64,000 nt of DNA, from assembly GCA_036346205.1 (NCBI GenBank), contig JARFJB010001278.1, positions 778,501 through 842,500 of the forward strand. Reading direction: 5' to 3'. How positions within the stretch are numbered: position 1 is the stretch's first letter; every line of letters begins with the position of its first letter. Made by a program: the position numbers and the translations under genes. Origin of the DNA: Vesta saturnalis (Eukaryota; Arthropoda; Insecta; Coleoptera; Lampyridae). Of the stretch, positions 1 through 12,079 are shown piece by piece. The notes below the pieces were generated by a model. That model had not been told where the DNA came from. It worked only from the letters and a program-made list of their open reading frames with translations, and made no database searches.

Positions 1-478
1 GGAACATTTTGCGAAAGATGACTATAAAATGATAACAGAACATGCTTACAACACATGGAAAACGAGATTGTACGTACCATATTATTACAACAATTACGGT
101 AAGAGAACTATGAAATGTGCCGTTCCTTCCCTATTCAATTCTGTACTAGAATACATAAATAACAGTGCAATAAGTTATTTTAAAAAAGAAGTAAAAATTT
201 GGTTACAAGACGTTAAAACGTTCAAAAATTATTATTTCTTTTTTATTTGTTCTTCTTTCTTGCATCATTCCCTCAATGTTTAGCAATTATTATATTTTGT
301 AACAAACACAAATTTGATGTAACTGTATACTTAGAATAAGCGTTAGAATGAATTTTATTTCAATTTAAGTGTATTTTGTGCAAATGTCATATTACGTTAG
401 TAGGTACCAACGGTCAAGTCGTAGAGTTAGTTGGACCTCATCATGTATTTATTATGAAATAAATAAATTCAAATTCAA
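1..478 (+). pseudogene. LINE 3' end: reverse transcriptase C-terminus and 3' UTR
   Basis: The frame to 283 encodes the last part of a non-LTR retrotransposon pol protein. The pattern is typical of the region after the RT thumb: a TR-x-YVPYYYNNYGKR stretch, then a PSLFNSV stretch and an FKKEVKIWL end. After the stop there is about 190 bp of AT-rich 3' UTR ending in repeated TTCAAA units near 460-478, a simple-sequence tail seen in several insect LINE clades. The element runs in from the left edge, so only its 3' end is present. At 479 it abuts the poly-T of an opposite-strand LINE. The clade is not certain; CR1/Jockey-like is my inference. Confidence 0.6.
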
Positions 479-1790
479 ATTTTTTTTTTTTTTTTGGCAC
501 GACTACTTTGGTGATTTGCCATTTCACTCTGCCTGCTAAGGTTTACCCGTTTTTTATATTTAAAGTAGTTTGGCTACTTCTGCATGTTTCAGAAAGGTAA
601 TTAATTTATGTACGCTTTCTTGGTTATCCTTAAATATTTCTTCTATACTGCGAGCCATGCTTAGTTTTTGACGTATCTCATTATATTTTGGGCATTGCAA
701 TAGCATGCGATTTATTGTTAGGTCCGTATTTCAAAGCTCACAGTCATTAGATCCTATTCTGCCCAGAAGGTGTAAGTGGGTTAGGTATGTCGTACACGGA
801 CTCTTGTTAGTATTACCTCTTCTCTTTTTGTTAGGTTAGTCTCTGTTTACCATGGTTTTATTATTTTCTTATTTTTTTGCAAGTGCGTTTGTGTTGTATT
901 CCATTATTGTATCCAGATGTCGTACATTTTTGTTTTAATTACTTTCTTGTATTATTTTATGGTGTCTTTGTTACTATTTGTCGGTGTTCTTTGAAATATT
1001 TCGTTAAGACCATGTTTTCCTATTATTTCTAATGCTCTCACTATAGCTGGTCGTGGTATAGTTGGTCTTTCCTTGAATTTCTGACAAGTTTCGTTTTCTA
1101 GAAGTCTATGGTTCATATGTTCTCATACCGTCAGTATCTTGCTGTAGTAATTCATCATCATGTGTTGTATACGTATAGGTTTGGTTCAGTTTGTCGTAAT
1201 CGTAGACGATTAAAATGAATGCCTTTGGTTTTTCTTCCCAAAAGTTAAATTAGGTTTTTTTCGAGAACTCGGATATGTAGTTTATTGCTTCTTGCAGTTG
1301 TTCGTTTATTTCTTCTTTTACTTTTTCACGTTTTATTATTACTAAATCATCGGCATAGATGCATTTTCAATGGAGTCTGGGATAACTGACAGAAGATGGT
1401 TCATTCCTATTAGAAATAGGGTGACATTTAGAATTGATCCCTGTGGGGTCCGTTTGGTAACATATACAGCTTAGAGTGTGTGTGTCACCTACCGTTACTC
1501 TAAAAGTTCTGCTGGATAGGAAGCTTTGAATAAATTTAGGTAATTCTCCTCTAATGTTCCAAACATAGAGTTGGTTCATGATGTTGAATTTCCATATAGT
1601 ATCGTATGCTTTTTCAAAGTCCAAAGACACTGCTACGCTATGTTCCTTTTCTCTAAAGCCTTCCATGATGTGGTTTTCAGTGTATACTAACTGGTCTGTG
1701 GTAGAGTGATATTTTCTAAATCCAGTTTGCTCATTAATAAATTTTTTATTTTCAATTCGATTTGATTATTTTTGTTCATATTGTAGGTAA
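479..1790 (-). pseudogene. Jockey-like LINE fragment: RT core to poly(A)
   Basis: Read on the minus strand, 1790-1330 encodes an RT core: a TGFRKYHST-like motif, then SLDFEKAYDTIW (the first catalytic aspartate block), NIRGELPKFI, and a YADDLVI-like box near 1350. The C-terminal part continues with frame breaks to about 560, where LLQCPKYNEIRQKL resembles the cysteine-containing tail of Jockey-clade pol proteins. Poly-T at 479-495 on the plus strand is its poly(A) tail. Endonuclease and ORF1 are missing, so it is 5'-truncated. Several stops and frameshifts make it inactive. The fragment at 31308-32990 shares the NIRGxLP and SxRTFxV signatures and is the same or a close family. Confidence 0.75.
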
Positions 1791-1794
1791 ATTT

Positions 1795-2190
1795 ATATGC
1801 AGTCTAGCACATGTTCTGAATTTTAAGAAAATTGGGCGTACGCCATTTTATACAGGGTGAAAAAAAGTGTGTTTTTTTACTCTAACTTTAAAACGACATC
1901 GATATCAACGATATCAAGACAAATCGTTTCTTTACAATTTATTTTTTATTTATTACAATAACTTAATTTTTGTAAAAAATACAAGGGTTTAAGAAAAACG
2001 TTACATTTTTACATTTTTCTTATGGCAATAAAAATAAGTTTACGAATTTAACCTATTTGCATAGAGTGCTATGGAATTACTGTCAGTTGTAAAATCTAAA
2101 ACTTGTTAATTACATTTTGAACGTGTTTCTTGTCGTGCAATTTAAAATATGGATCTTTCTGCAACAGACGCAGCAAGAGCTATTGCTTTG
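1795..2190. other. Unassigned AT-rich stretch
   Basis: No gene is seen here. A short TACAGGGTG motif near 1851 resembles the tips of insect DNA transposons and MITEs, but no matching partner end was found nearby. Confidence 0.4.
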
Positions 2191-2215
2191 GTACGTTAGT
2201 CACGTAGCAATCACT

Positions 2216-2292
<77 letters not shown>

Positions 2293-2331
2293 ATTTTTAT
2301 CGGGTACGTTAGTTGCGTAGCAATCACTTGT
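2191..2331. repeat. TA microsatellite flanked by a duplicated 28-bp sequence
   Basis: An uninterrupted (TA)n tract covers 2220-2288. On each side lies nearly the same 28-bp sequence beginning GTACGTTAGT and ending GCAATCACTTGT, at 2191-2218 and 2304-2331, with two differences. The microsatellite therefore sits inside a short direct duplication. ORFs over this block encode only alternating Ile-Tyr and are not genes. Confidence 0.85.
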
Positions 2332-2589
2332 TTTGTACGTATTCCATTTCGAGTATATATTGCAACAGCCCCACTTGTCCTCCCGCTTCCGGTATAATTT
2401 CGATTTACACATGTATAACCCTTTAAAGGGAAGCTTACACTTTCCTTTAAATGTGTATAGGAGTGTAGTTTTTGGTTTGTTTACCAGTAACAGATTGGAG
2501 TTTTTAAATAAAGAATTGGTTTACACGTTGACAGTAGTATATAGTAAAATCCCTTTTACTATTTCAGCTGGGAGTTTGTTAGTCCCTTT

Positions 2590-4030
2590 GTAATGGGTGT
2601 TTTTAGAAATATCGTTAATTATAGTCAGTTACGTTAAATTGCGTCATTGGAAAATCACATTTAGTATTAAAATTGTTATTTTGTATTGAAACGTAGAGCA
2701 GAAAAGACGTATATTGCAATTTTAAAAGCGTTTTGGCGACAGGACAGCGGGAATCTTCAGATAAATTTTTGGTCTACGGACAAAGAGTTTAGCTTCTAGA
2801 TACGGGACTTTAAGCTTCATTATCGAAAGGATTTCGTCTACGGAAAAGTATCAGTTTTCAGTGATAACAGTGTTTGAAGTATTGTGGGAGTTCACGTCGT
2901 TTTTATGGTGTTATTTTTTCACTCGGCTTTCGAAATTTTAGTTCGTTTTTGGCGCGTGATGAAAATTAAGTAAGGGATTTGTCTGGTTGGTGGGTTGAGA
3001 TAAAACTCAATGTTGCTGAAATTGAAGGATCCAGAGGGGAGTCTAGTTACAGCGACCAGGAGAGTAAGAAGCGAGTTTGCATTCGGGTAGTGAATGGAAT
3101 TACACTACCGAGTTGAATGAGCTTTCGTTAGGGGTAGTTTCCCTGTCAACCCTTTAAGGGGATATTGAAGCAGATTCACCCATCGCGGTAATAAAATAGC
3201 GTTAAGTATTGTTTGTCGTGGGATACGTCGTTAAGTATCATTAGAATAGGGTTTGGTGTTAGAACAGTGCCACCCCTTAACTTTCATTTAACATCACCCA
3301 TAGTGCGGAAGAGAAAAGAGCGTCCATTCACAAACAGTAGTGTATTAAGGTTTACGGCCAGTTGATAACCAGAAAACTCGCTGTACATAGATTATTAAAT
3401 TCAGTTTTGTGTAATTATAATTTTCGTTTAAGAACTTGTAAATAATTATACCACAAAGGGCGATGTGTGCATATCAAGTTTCGTGTACCGGTGAGAATAA
3501 CATTCACAATCATTACAGTATTGCAACAACTGAAAGCTCTCGAGGTTGGTTGCGACCGCGGAAATCGACGTTGAAAATATCTATCGCTGGGCCATCCTGC
3601 CCTCGTATTGCTTGTTGAAGGTCCTGTTTCGGAGGCAGACAAATTTTGCTGTACAAAGAAAAGGGGAAATTTTGTGAGGTCGCGTGATGTGAAGGCTTGA
3701 CCAGAAACCAAGGTAATCATTTCCATGCAGCTATTCCTTGTGTTGTTGACAATTTCATTAGAGTCTGTTTTGCTTTTTTGTATTTGTTGAACGAATGCAC
3801 ATGCTTTTATTTAAATTTTGGCTGTAGCAACCTTCAGATATAATTCATTTTGTAAAGCATATCCATTGGTAGTTCGTTTATACGGTTTGTGCACTGCTTG
3901 TTTACCCTATTCACTATTTAAAAGTACGCATTTGGGCATTTGTCGAATTAGGAATTCAACGGTTTCGGTATTTATTCCTGGTATAACACAATTATATTAC
4001 TATAGATTATATTTAGGATGATGAACTTGC
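2590..4030 (+). pseudogene. Possible degenerate Ty3/gypsy-type LTR element
   Basis: A TTGGCGACAGGACAGCGGG sequence near 2734 resembles the primer-binding and leader region that follows the 5' LTR of some insect LTR retrotransposons. Further on, 3818-4020 reads PLVVRLYGL followed by RIRNSTVSVF. This lines up loosely with the integrase-core pattern of a DxFSK block, a gap, and FGIPxxLVSDN, but the catalytic residues are gone. No LTR pair, gag or RT was found. This is a weak call based on pattern memory. It could equally be unrelated intergenic DNA. Confidence 0.2.
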
Positions 4031-6520
4031 AAGGATCATTCCGAATTTATTAAGAGATTTTATGAAGGTGTTGAGGTGTTTGTGTTTACCGTTGTTATAA
4101 TTAATTTTTGATAATAGAGGTATGTTAATGAACTGTTAGTGTCCTCTTTAAAGTGTAGAATCAGCTGTGACCCCATTTCGTTCTACGCCAATATTATTTA
4201 TACTTAGTTAACACTTTAAAAGCCGAGATAAGCAGCTTACTTTCGAATTTATGAGTAACTAATTTATTAATAACAATACTCGACGACTTTCTAATAGTTA
4301 CAACGAATTTAATGTAATAATCTGAGGCAACCGTTAAGTAATACTTTAGTTTTTTGAGTTGATTGATATAAATTCATTTGGTTATAAATTCTAAGTTATA
4401 ACGTAATGTCAATTAAACCAGGTACGATCGATTGTCTTTGTGGTACGTTATTATTTTGCAAATACGTGCGACAATTGTTTTGTAGCTCTTCAGGGATTGG
4501 CGTACTGACTGCTGATAACGGATTCACTGGTATTTACGGAAATATAAGCAAGTTTTTGGTTGCTTAGACGAGCTGTGAACCGTCGTAATTAGGTATTTCA
4601 TCCCCTATTGTGACAATTGTAAACACCCTGGTGCCCACTCGATTTGCGACAACCCCTATTGTGATTCACGTGATAAGCTATCCTAAATACGAAAATTAAG
4701 TTAACAATACACCTACCCCAACCACTGAGCTTTCGGCATCCCTTATTTAATTTGTTATGCTCTGATAGCGCCATTTTCGAACGCAACAATAGTTTAAATA
4801 GTGACATTTGATAGTATGCGAATATTGTCATTATTACGTTTGTTGACAACGTGAAGCTATTGACACATATAAACATCCAAATAACTTCAATAGGCAAGAA
4901 GAAACTCTTGGAATGTCTAGGTTTTCTGCTGTTTGAAGTAACACATTGTGTTTTCAGGGTGCAATAACAATTACAATTGTTAGAGGTAATCGAAAACTAT
5001 TTCTTTGCAAGATTTGACTAGACTAATAATTGGTATGTGAATGCTTTTATTAATTTCAAATTAGTTTTTCGCAACTATACACTTACATCATAACTTGACT
5101 AAATATTGTTAAACTTGTTCCTTGATTATAACATTTTTCATGGTTAGCCTTTGTCCGTTAGAGGGTGTTCCGATTTGTCACATTCAAGGCATTTTAATAT
5201 TCTTTTAATTTATTAAAAATCTAGTTATTCTTTACTAAAATAAAATTAGATTCCACACTTTTATCAAAATATTACATTAATAGCAGGCTTATATTTGCAT
5301 ATTCATATTTCTTTAATTTATCTTCACATCTAATTCTTAAAGCTATTACCGATACTGGACGACAACTGTAATAGTTATCGAAACGGTACATACACAATAA
5401 ATATGAAATATAATAATAATAAAATAAGCCTTTAAAATATAAATTTAAGTAATTATAAATATTAAAATTAATTAACTAAATCAAAATTGTCTAAAACGCC
5501 TAAATCCTGATTAACATGTTTTAGACACCAGATGTCTATTAAAGTCCATCTGACGTGAAAGTTTAAACGTCCATCTGACATAAATCATTATTATTGTTTT
5601 CATGACTACGCATATATGCCTTATGAACGTAATGCGAAAGATGTTGTACAATCATCCTAAAAAATCTTCATTATTCAATTTTTTTTGTCGTTCCTGTTTT
5701 GGGATAATCGATTACCGTTCTGTGAAGCAACTCTGCATCAATAGTTTCCAGGAATACTTTAGGTTTTCTTTCCTGTTTTTCTTGAGACTTCTTATGTTCT
5801 TACTGAACACCCCCATTAATTTGCTGCGCTTCCTCTTCAATTCTTTTATTGCTGCTTAAGCTTACACCATTTGTCAGCGACATGTTTTCCTATTAACTGA
5901 GGTATTTATTTTGCTGTGTAGGAATGTGGCTATGCATCAGGTGAAAGCACTTTAAAAATGCACTTTTAATGGTACATTTAAGCTTGGCGTATAGTCCTTA
6001 AGATTATTGGTTTAGTAATTATAAGAACCAATCACTGTGTTTTTTCAACACCGATTATCAGTAATTCATAAGATTGTTGATAATGTGTAGCATTTTACGG
6101 CTGACAACACGATTTAATAAATAAGTAATTTACTTTTTTAATTTTTGAAGTAAATCAAACTTAAAGGAACATACTACAATATTTATTTTTGAATTTTTAT
6201 TTTCCAATTATATGCCTTTGAATATGGGAAATTAAAGAGAAAAATTATTTTTAGCATTCTGATATTCCTAGAACCTAAATATATTTTACTTTTTGTGTGC
6301 TATTTAGTTATAAAATGGTACTGCCCCGTGAAAGGTTTTGAAATTCTATTCCAATCTATGTGTATTGGACCATCACCTTGAAAATTAATTTACTGTTTAC
6401 CTTAGAAAGATGTTAAGGGTGAAAATGGCAGTAGAATCTAGTGTAAGAGTTAAGGGGGTAAGTTCGAATAGCTAGTGGCCGGGGGTGGGTAATCGGATGA
6501 TTTGCGTGTAGGACGAATGG
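4031..6520. other. Unassigned intergenic DNA
   Basis: No convincing coding signature appears on either strand. A short phrase, CCCCTATTGTGA, occurs twice at about 4601 and 4655. The rest is AT-rich, with many stops in every frame. Confidence 0.4.
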
Positions 6521-6529
6521 AACCACGTA

Positions 6530-7370
6530 AGTCAAAATAGAGTATGCCACACCATACATTTAAACTCCAACGTCCTTGGCCCTGAACTTCACGCAACCAA
6601 TGGGGATTTTCTACAGACCACTAATGCATATTGTGCAGATTGACTCTCCCGTCACTACTGAAGGTGGCTTCATCGGTCCAAAGAATTTGAAATAAAAATT
6701 CTCTATTTTCGCGTATCATGCCTAACATCAAATGGCAATAGTCTAACATTGATATGGGTGCATTCTTAAAGTAATTAAAAAAAGTTTAAACGAATACCTA
6801 CATATTTTGATGCCCATTAGAACTTACCTATGGTCCTTCAAAATATTTTGTGCTAACATGAGGATTTCCTTCAATATAGCAAAGTACACGGTTAATATTT
6901 TCTTGTGTTCTTCTAATTCTTTGCCGTTAAAACGTAGGCCGAAAACTACCACTGGCTCGTAAGCTCGCCACTAATCGGGAAAAAACTCTTACATCGCAAG
7001 GACGCCGATTTGGATATCGAGCCGCGTAAACTCTTTTAGCTACTGCGGCATTCTGAAGACATCCAAAATAAACCGCAAGCATATCAACAGATTCATTATT
7101 CGTAAAACGCATTTTGAAAGAACAAAAATTGCTCAAAGTAACGCGAAAGAAAACTTTATACGAAAATCCCTTAAATTTTTATTTTTTTAACTATATTTTT
7201 CTGGAATTGTTTCTATTACGTAAATTGTGGCCCGAAAAAGGACCGATTTAAAAAACGAAGGTTTTTAATGCCCCCGTAAATGCTCGAAATGCTGACCATC
7301 ACGCGCTATGCATTGCTGAAGCCTCTCATGACTAGACAAAACTGCAGCTTCAATTTCGGCTTTGAATAGG
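6530..7370 (-). pseudogene. DUF4817-type transposase fragment, circularly permuted order
   Basis: On the minus strand the piece at 7370-7145 encodes a transposase C-terminus (LSSHERLQQCIARDGQHFEHL) and its 3' flank. It is followed directly at 7115 by a new start (MRFTNNESVDMLAVYF), with the helix-turn-helix DUF4817 signature YAARYPNRRP and an LRASGSF end. The frame then runs through an intron-like GTAAGT segment near 6828 into the middle of the catalytic region by about 6540. So a tail precedes a head, as in a head-to-tail tandem or a joined-end fragment. The 6540-7135 part is a diverged inverted copy of 7620-8290. Confidence 0.75.
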
Positions 7371-7600
7371 TTACCTAGAAATTGCGATTTTAAATGTTTG
7401 TAAATTTATTCACCAGAATAAAATCACCCTTTTTGAAATTACTACGGGCAAGTAAGCAATGATAAAAGTTATACGAAATGCCTATTTTTTGTTTGTTTAA
7501 TACATATTCACTATGGATATATACGAAAAATACAATTAATAGAAGCAGGCAATGGAAACAGATACCTAAACAAAACATACATAATCCTAAAATTGTCAAT
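7371..7600. other. Spacer between inverted transposase copies
   Basis: About 230 bp of AT-rich DNA lies between the minus-strand and plus-strand transposase copies. It has no recognisable coding content. If the two arms paired, it would form part of a single-stranded loop. Confidence 0.4.
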
Positions 7601-8870
7601 AGTTGTCAATACTTTCTGTTACTTCCAGCAATTTTGTGCTTTTAAAATGCGTTTTACGAATAATGAAGCTGTTGATATGCTTGCGGTTTATTTTGAGTGT
7701 CTTCAGAATCACGCAGTAACTAAAGGAGTTTACGCGGCTCGATATCCAAATCGGCGTCCTTACGATGTAAGAGTTTTTCCCCGATTAGTGGCGAGCTTAT
7801 GAGCCAATGGAAGTTTTCGGCTTACGTTTCAACGGCAAAGAATTGGAAGAGCACAAGAAATATTAACCGTGTACTGGGTTATATTGAAGGAAATCCTCAT
7901 GTTAGCACAAAAGCATTATCCACTGAGTTGGGCATATCACGGACAACGGTTTAAAATATTTTGAAGAACCATAGGTAAGTTCTAATGACCAACAAAATAT
8001 ATAGGTATTCGTTTAAACTTTTTTTAATTACTTATCACCCATATCAGGTCGTTTTGCATCAGGCCTTGAAAAAGGAAGGTTTTGTTCGAAGGTTAGACTA
8101 TTGCCATTGAATGTTAGGCATGATACGCGAAAATAGAGAATTTTTATTGCAAATTCTTTGGACCGATGAAGCCACCTTCAGTAGTGACGGGAGAGTCAAT
8201 CTGCACAGTATGCATTAGTGGTCTGCAGAAAATCCCCATTGGTTGTGGGAAGTTCAGCGCCAAGGACGTTGGAGTTTAAACGTATGGTGTGGCATACTGG
8301 GAGGCAGAATTATTGGACCCCTAAATGACAATGTATTTCTTGACTTTTTGGCCAATCAATTACCGTTGTTGTTGGAAGATGTGCCTCTGGAAACAAGGCA
8401 AAAATTGTTTTTGCAGTTGGATGGTTGCCCAGCACATTTTGTTATTAATTTACGAGAGCATATTAATGCAGTATTTTAACAGCGGTGGATTGGATGAGGA
8501 AGTCTGTTTCGATGGCCTCCGCGATCGCCAGACTTAACTTGCCTCGATTTTTGTTTATGGGGGCGCTTAAAGGACATCGTGTTTCGAACTCAACCTACTA
8601 CTAGCGAAGATATGAAAAACCGGATTCGTAACCCAATACGTAACATATCGAGAGCCGAAATTGAAGCTGCAGTTTTGTCTAGCCATGAGGCTTCAGCAAC
8701 GCATAGAGCGTGATGGTCAGCATTTCGAGCATTTACGGGTCATTAAAAACTTTCCTCCTTTAAATCGGTCCTTTTTCGGGCCACAACTTACATAATAGAA
8801 ACAATTCCAGAAAATATAGTTAAAAAAAATAAAGATTTAAGGGATTTTCGTATAAAGTCTTCTTTGGCTG
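7600..8870 (+). pseudogene. DUF4817-type DDE transposase pseudogene
   Basis: The frame starts at the ATG at 7647 (MRFTNNEAVDMLAVYF) and has the DUF4817 helix-turn-helix block YAARYPNRRPYDVRVF. A stop interrupts it at about 7800. A likely intron begins at GTAAGT near 7974 and ends at the AG near 8046. The catalytic part keeps three blocks typical of IS630/Tc1/mariner-related insect elements: WTDEATFSSDG, LQLDGCPAHF, and PPRSPDLTCLDFCLWG, so the three acidic positions are still visible. At least four stops or frameshifts block expression. Its product would have cut and pasted the element in the nucleus. The 3' flank ends near 8870 with ATTTTCGTATAAAGTCTTCT, which is shared with the neighbouring minus-strand piece. 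Confidence 0.8.
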
Positions 8871-9205
8871 ATATTTTAGGTTAGGAACAAGATATCAAGA
8901 TGCGGTTTTCGCGAGCTTGTTTAGGCATCATTTAGCTACTTGTTCATGAAAAAAAGTCATACCAATGCATTTAATTTTTTTGCGAAAATTAACTGTTTCT
9001 GTCGGAATGTCGAACAAAGCCCTCTAGCGACGACATGTGAAACTAACAAAACTTCAATTATTTTAACATTTGTAGCCCAAGAAAAGCTCTTTTCAACGCG
9101 CCCAAGTTTGTTTACATTGGATTAGCGGTTTTGAAGATACGGGGGGGGGGGGTGGTTTAAGGAAACCCCCACCACCTTATTTTTATAGATACGTCAAAAA
9201 GTGCC
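8871..9205. other. Unassigned stretch with a 12-G run
   Basis: No gene is recognised. A run of twelve G residues at 9141-9152 is followed by TGGTTTAAGG and then by a CCCCCACCACC sequence, making a small G/C fold-back. Confidence 0.5.
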
Positions 9206-9209
9206 AAAC

Positions 9210-11187
9210 AAAAAAAGTTCAGATTATCCTCGACTTCAAAGATCAGTTATGTTGTTATTAGGTTAATATAGCAGAATTCACAGAAACATCACTTTTTTAG
9301 ATTCAAGATTGTAGTTGTAAAAAAGTCATGGTCGACATATTCTGCAATCAGAGGAGAAGGTTTTCGTCTTGCCTCACGTATAATATTGATATACCGAGAA
9401 GGAAGTGTAATTACTCTGCCTTTCAATTTACGTTCAATTAAAGCGTGAGTCGAGTCACACTCCATTTGAGTGTGACCTTTTTCTAGTCATTTTTGTTCAC
9501 ATTATGTTTAGTTTAAAGGAAGCTCAGTGCGTTACATAAAACTGAGTTGCGGTTTTGGTAACGCAACCATCGGAAAACAATAATACGTTTTTTTTGTCAG
9601 TCAGACAAAACCTTTCTAGGTGTGCAATAATGCAGGAAACGAATACGGATGCATGTAGATCAGCATCTGCCTCATTCCATACATAATTAACACATTCGTG
9701 AGTCGCAAGGTTGTGAATAGTAAAAATATGGATTTGCATTCTTGTTTTGTAGTACAGGGCACTAGCTTCAATTACAGGACATAGCTTTACAGCCATGACA
9801 TCCGTAGTAAAAGTGTAGCATTCACCTGTAATTGCCCTCTTTTTGTCTCTTTTTTTTCTGCGCAATAACTTTGTTTTTAATGTGTTTTGTGTATTCATCT
9901 TCACTTAACTGTTTTACTTTGTATTGGCAACAGATTCCACATACTTTTCTAGGTATATATATATATATATAGACAGATTGAGCTCCTCAAATATTTTGTT
10001 GAAAGTAAAACTTGAAAGATTTTCTCTATGGCACTCGGTTTTGTAAATCTCATTTTCGCTAGTCTTTAAAAAAAAACCCTTGAGAAATGGTAACTATTCT
10101 TTGCTTTTCATAACAAATGGAGATTTATTCCAATTTTGTTTGTTTTGTGTTTCTGGTGCATCTGCAAATCTATAATTTCCACTTTGAAGTACGCAACGTT
10201 GTACCATTTTTTCCTTCAGATCTAACGTAGAAAGGAACATTTTTTTACATACTTGAATCCTCTCATTTTTTAACCTTAAGGCCTTGGTGGCCCTTCAACG
10301 TAACACCTTTTCTTTGGAAAGTACAAGACCATTGCTAGGACGTACATTTTTTTTATTGTCACGTCATTTTCCAAAATGAATTGAAGATATCAGTCCGGTT
10401 TTTGCTCACTAAACCGGAAACAATTTCGCTTTGAAGATTTAGCGCAAAATCCCGACGAGGTACATACAACTTGTAAGCTTCGCGCACTTCTTAAAATTTT
10501 TTGTTTGTTATTAACATCTTTTGTTTTCTGGTACCCTAAATATTGTATCCCCACCATACGTAATGCCTTAGTTTTATTTTTTTCCCATTCTTTTGGCTCA
10601 GCAACTTTTTTTCTGGGTCGTTTTCGTTGATCTAAAACGTCATGGTTGGTTTCTGTAGCCCTATTTTCAGTGATCACTGGACCATCAGAGAGGTCTAGTT
10701 CCCAATCGGAATCATCGGCATCAGCCATTTCTGGGTCTAAAAAATCCCTAATTAAGTAAACAAAAATCAATCTAAAGAATTCGCAGTTTTACTACCTTCA
10801 TTCTTAGAAATCTTCTTGGCATCTGTGTTGATAAAGAATCAGTTGAACCGACCAAATTACACGTTTGTAATTCGTCCTGTCCAAATTCAATATTAATAGT
10901 ACCATTAGAAAAACTTGGTTCCAACGTATTGCTGTTTTGTTCCAACTGAGCAAGTGAGAAAACATAATCGCAGTACAATTCACTAGCAGTTCCTATTACA
11001 AAAAAAGTAATAGTAAAAAAAGCTTCATGTTTAGTACCTCTTTCCGAATTATTTATATTCTCTGGAAGTACAGCAGATGGGGCTTTAAATAATGTTCCAT
11101 TCTCAACTGAAAAAAAGTGCAAAAAGACTATTGCATTTAATATGCATACATCAAGTATCTTTTTAGCTCTATTGGAGATGTACAATT
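9210..11187 (-). pseudogene. Broken multi-exon transposon-derived gene (RNase H-like family)
   Basis: The minus strand carries ordered pieces of a protein family common in insect genomes and probably of transposon origin. First comes an acidic N-terminus with a KRPRKKVAEPKEW basic block (about 10700-10590), then a cysteine block (CAKSSKRNCF). A long middle follows with stops, then DVMAVKLCPVIEASALYYKT and a LLFSDGCVTK block (9830-9570). Last is HTLxxW-like and RVITLPSRYIS sequence (9480-9390). Two short introns with GT..AG ends are visible, at 11037-10993 and 10795-10748. Stops in the middle and end make it non-functional. I infer the RNase H-like fold from the spacing of the acidic motifs; I cannot name the superfamily with confidence. 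Confidence 0.55.
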
Positions 11188-11600
11188 AGGTAATATTTTA
11201 ATAAATTAAGAACGAAAAAGTCGTAGCAACAAGCCATTGGAATAAAACGTGTAATTCGAATACACCGTATAATCAATTTGTAGGTTAAATAAGTAATATT
11301 CAAAGTAATACGGTTTTACTAGCTTGACTCTATGTATCTATACACTAAATAAGCATAGGAGAACAGATATTTAAATAAAACTTACGATTTAACTTGTTTT
11401 AAACAATTTTCAACGGAGCACATGAGATCACGAACGCGTTTCGTGTTATTTTGTACGTTAGTTGTGGGTTACGTCTATTTCGTCTTTGAGGGATCACTAA
11501 TGATAATACGCCTGAATTTAGAATTCAAATTTAATAGAATTAGGTTAGATATGAGTCTAGCTTTTCAAAAACGTCGAAAACGTAAAATCGAAGAAATTGT
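11188..11600. other. Unassigned intergenic DNA
   Basis: A 61-codon plus-strand ORF (11422-11607) starts with a basic stretch and a hydrophobic segment resembling a signal anchor. It has no domain, and no splice donor was found that would link it to another exon. Otherwise nothing is recognised. Confidence 0.35.
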
Positions 11601-12079
11601 GGGTTAGAACCTGTTAGAACTAGAATCAACTTTTAAGCGTAAATCGTCAGTTAATTTTATTCTTTGGAAGGTATCGTTGTTCATGCGATAGTCAAATTTG
11701 ATTATATTAGCTTTTCTGTGAAAAGTTAAAACTTTACACTCGCTAATATTAAAATATAGCTTATTTATTCTTGACCATACGATGAGTCCGTCAATATCTC
11801 CTTGCATCTTTTTACAGTCACTCACATACTTTTGAGAAAATTTTAAGTTCATCGGCGTAAAGTAAAATCTTGCTGTTTTGAATGTATCTTTTTACGTCAT
11901 TTATAAACAACAAAAACAGTAATGAACTCAAATTGCTGCCTTGTGGTACTCCAGATGAAGCAGTAAAAGAGTGAATGAAAATTATTGCAACTCACGAACA
12001 TAATTTTATTTTGTAAATAACTTTTTATAAAACCTAATAAAGGCACAGAAAAACCAAAACTTCGTAATTCCATGATCTA

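Noticed and set aside
2117..2412. ORFs with Ile-Tyr runs around TA repeats, also at 26797, 31350, 47386, 52037 and 55092
   Set aside because: The runs are translations of (TA)n. Only at 31350 and 55092 are the flanking residues real (LINE gag, copia RT).
11422..11607. Signal-anchor-like ORF as the missing first exon of the DUF229 gene
   Set aside because: No splice donor in the required phase 1 was found after the hydrophobic segment, and it lies 9 kb away behind transposons.
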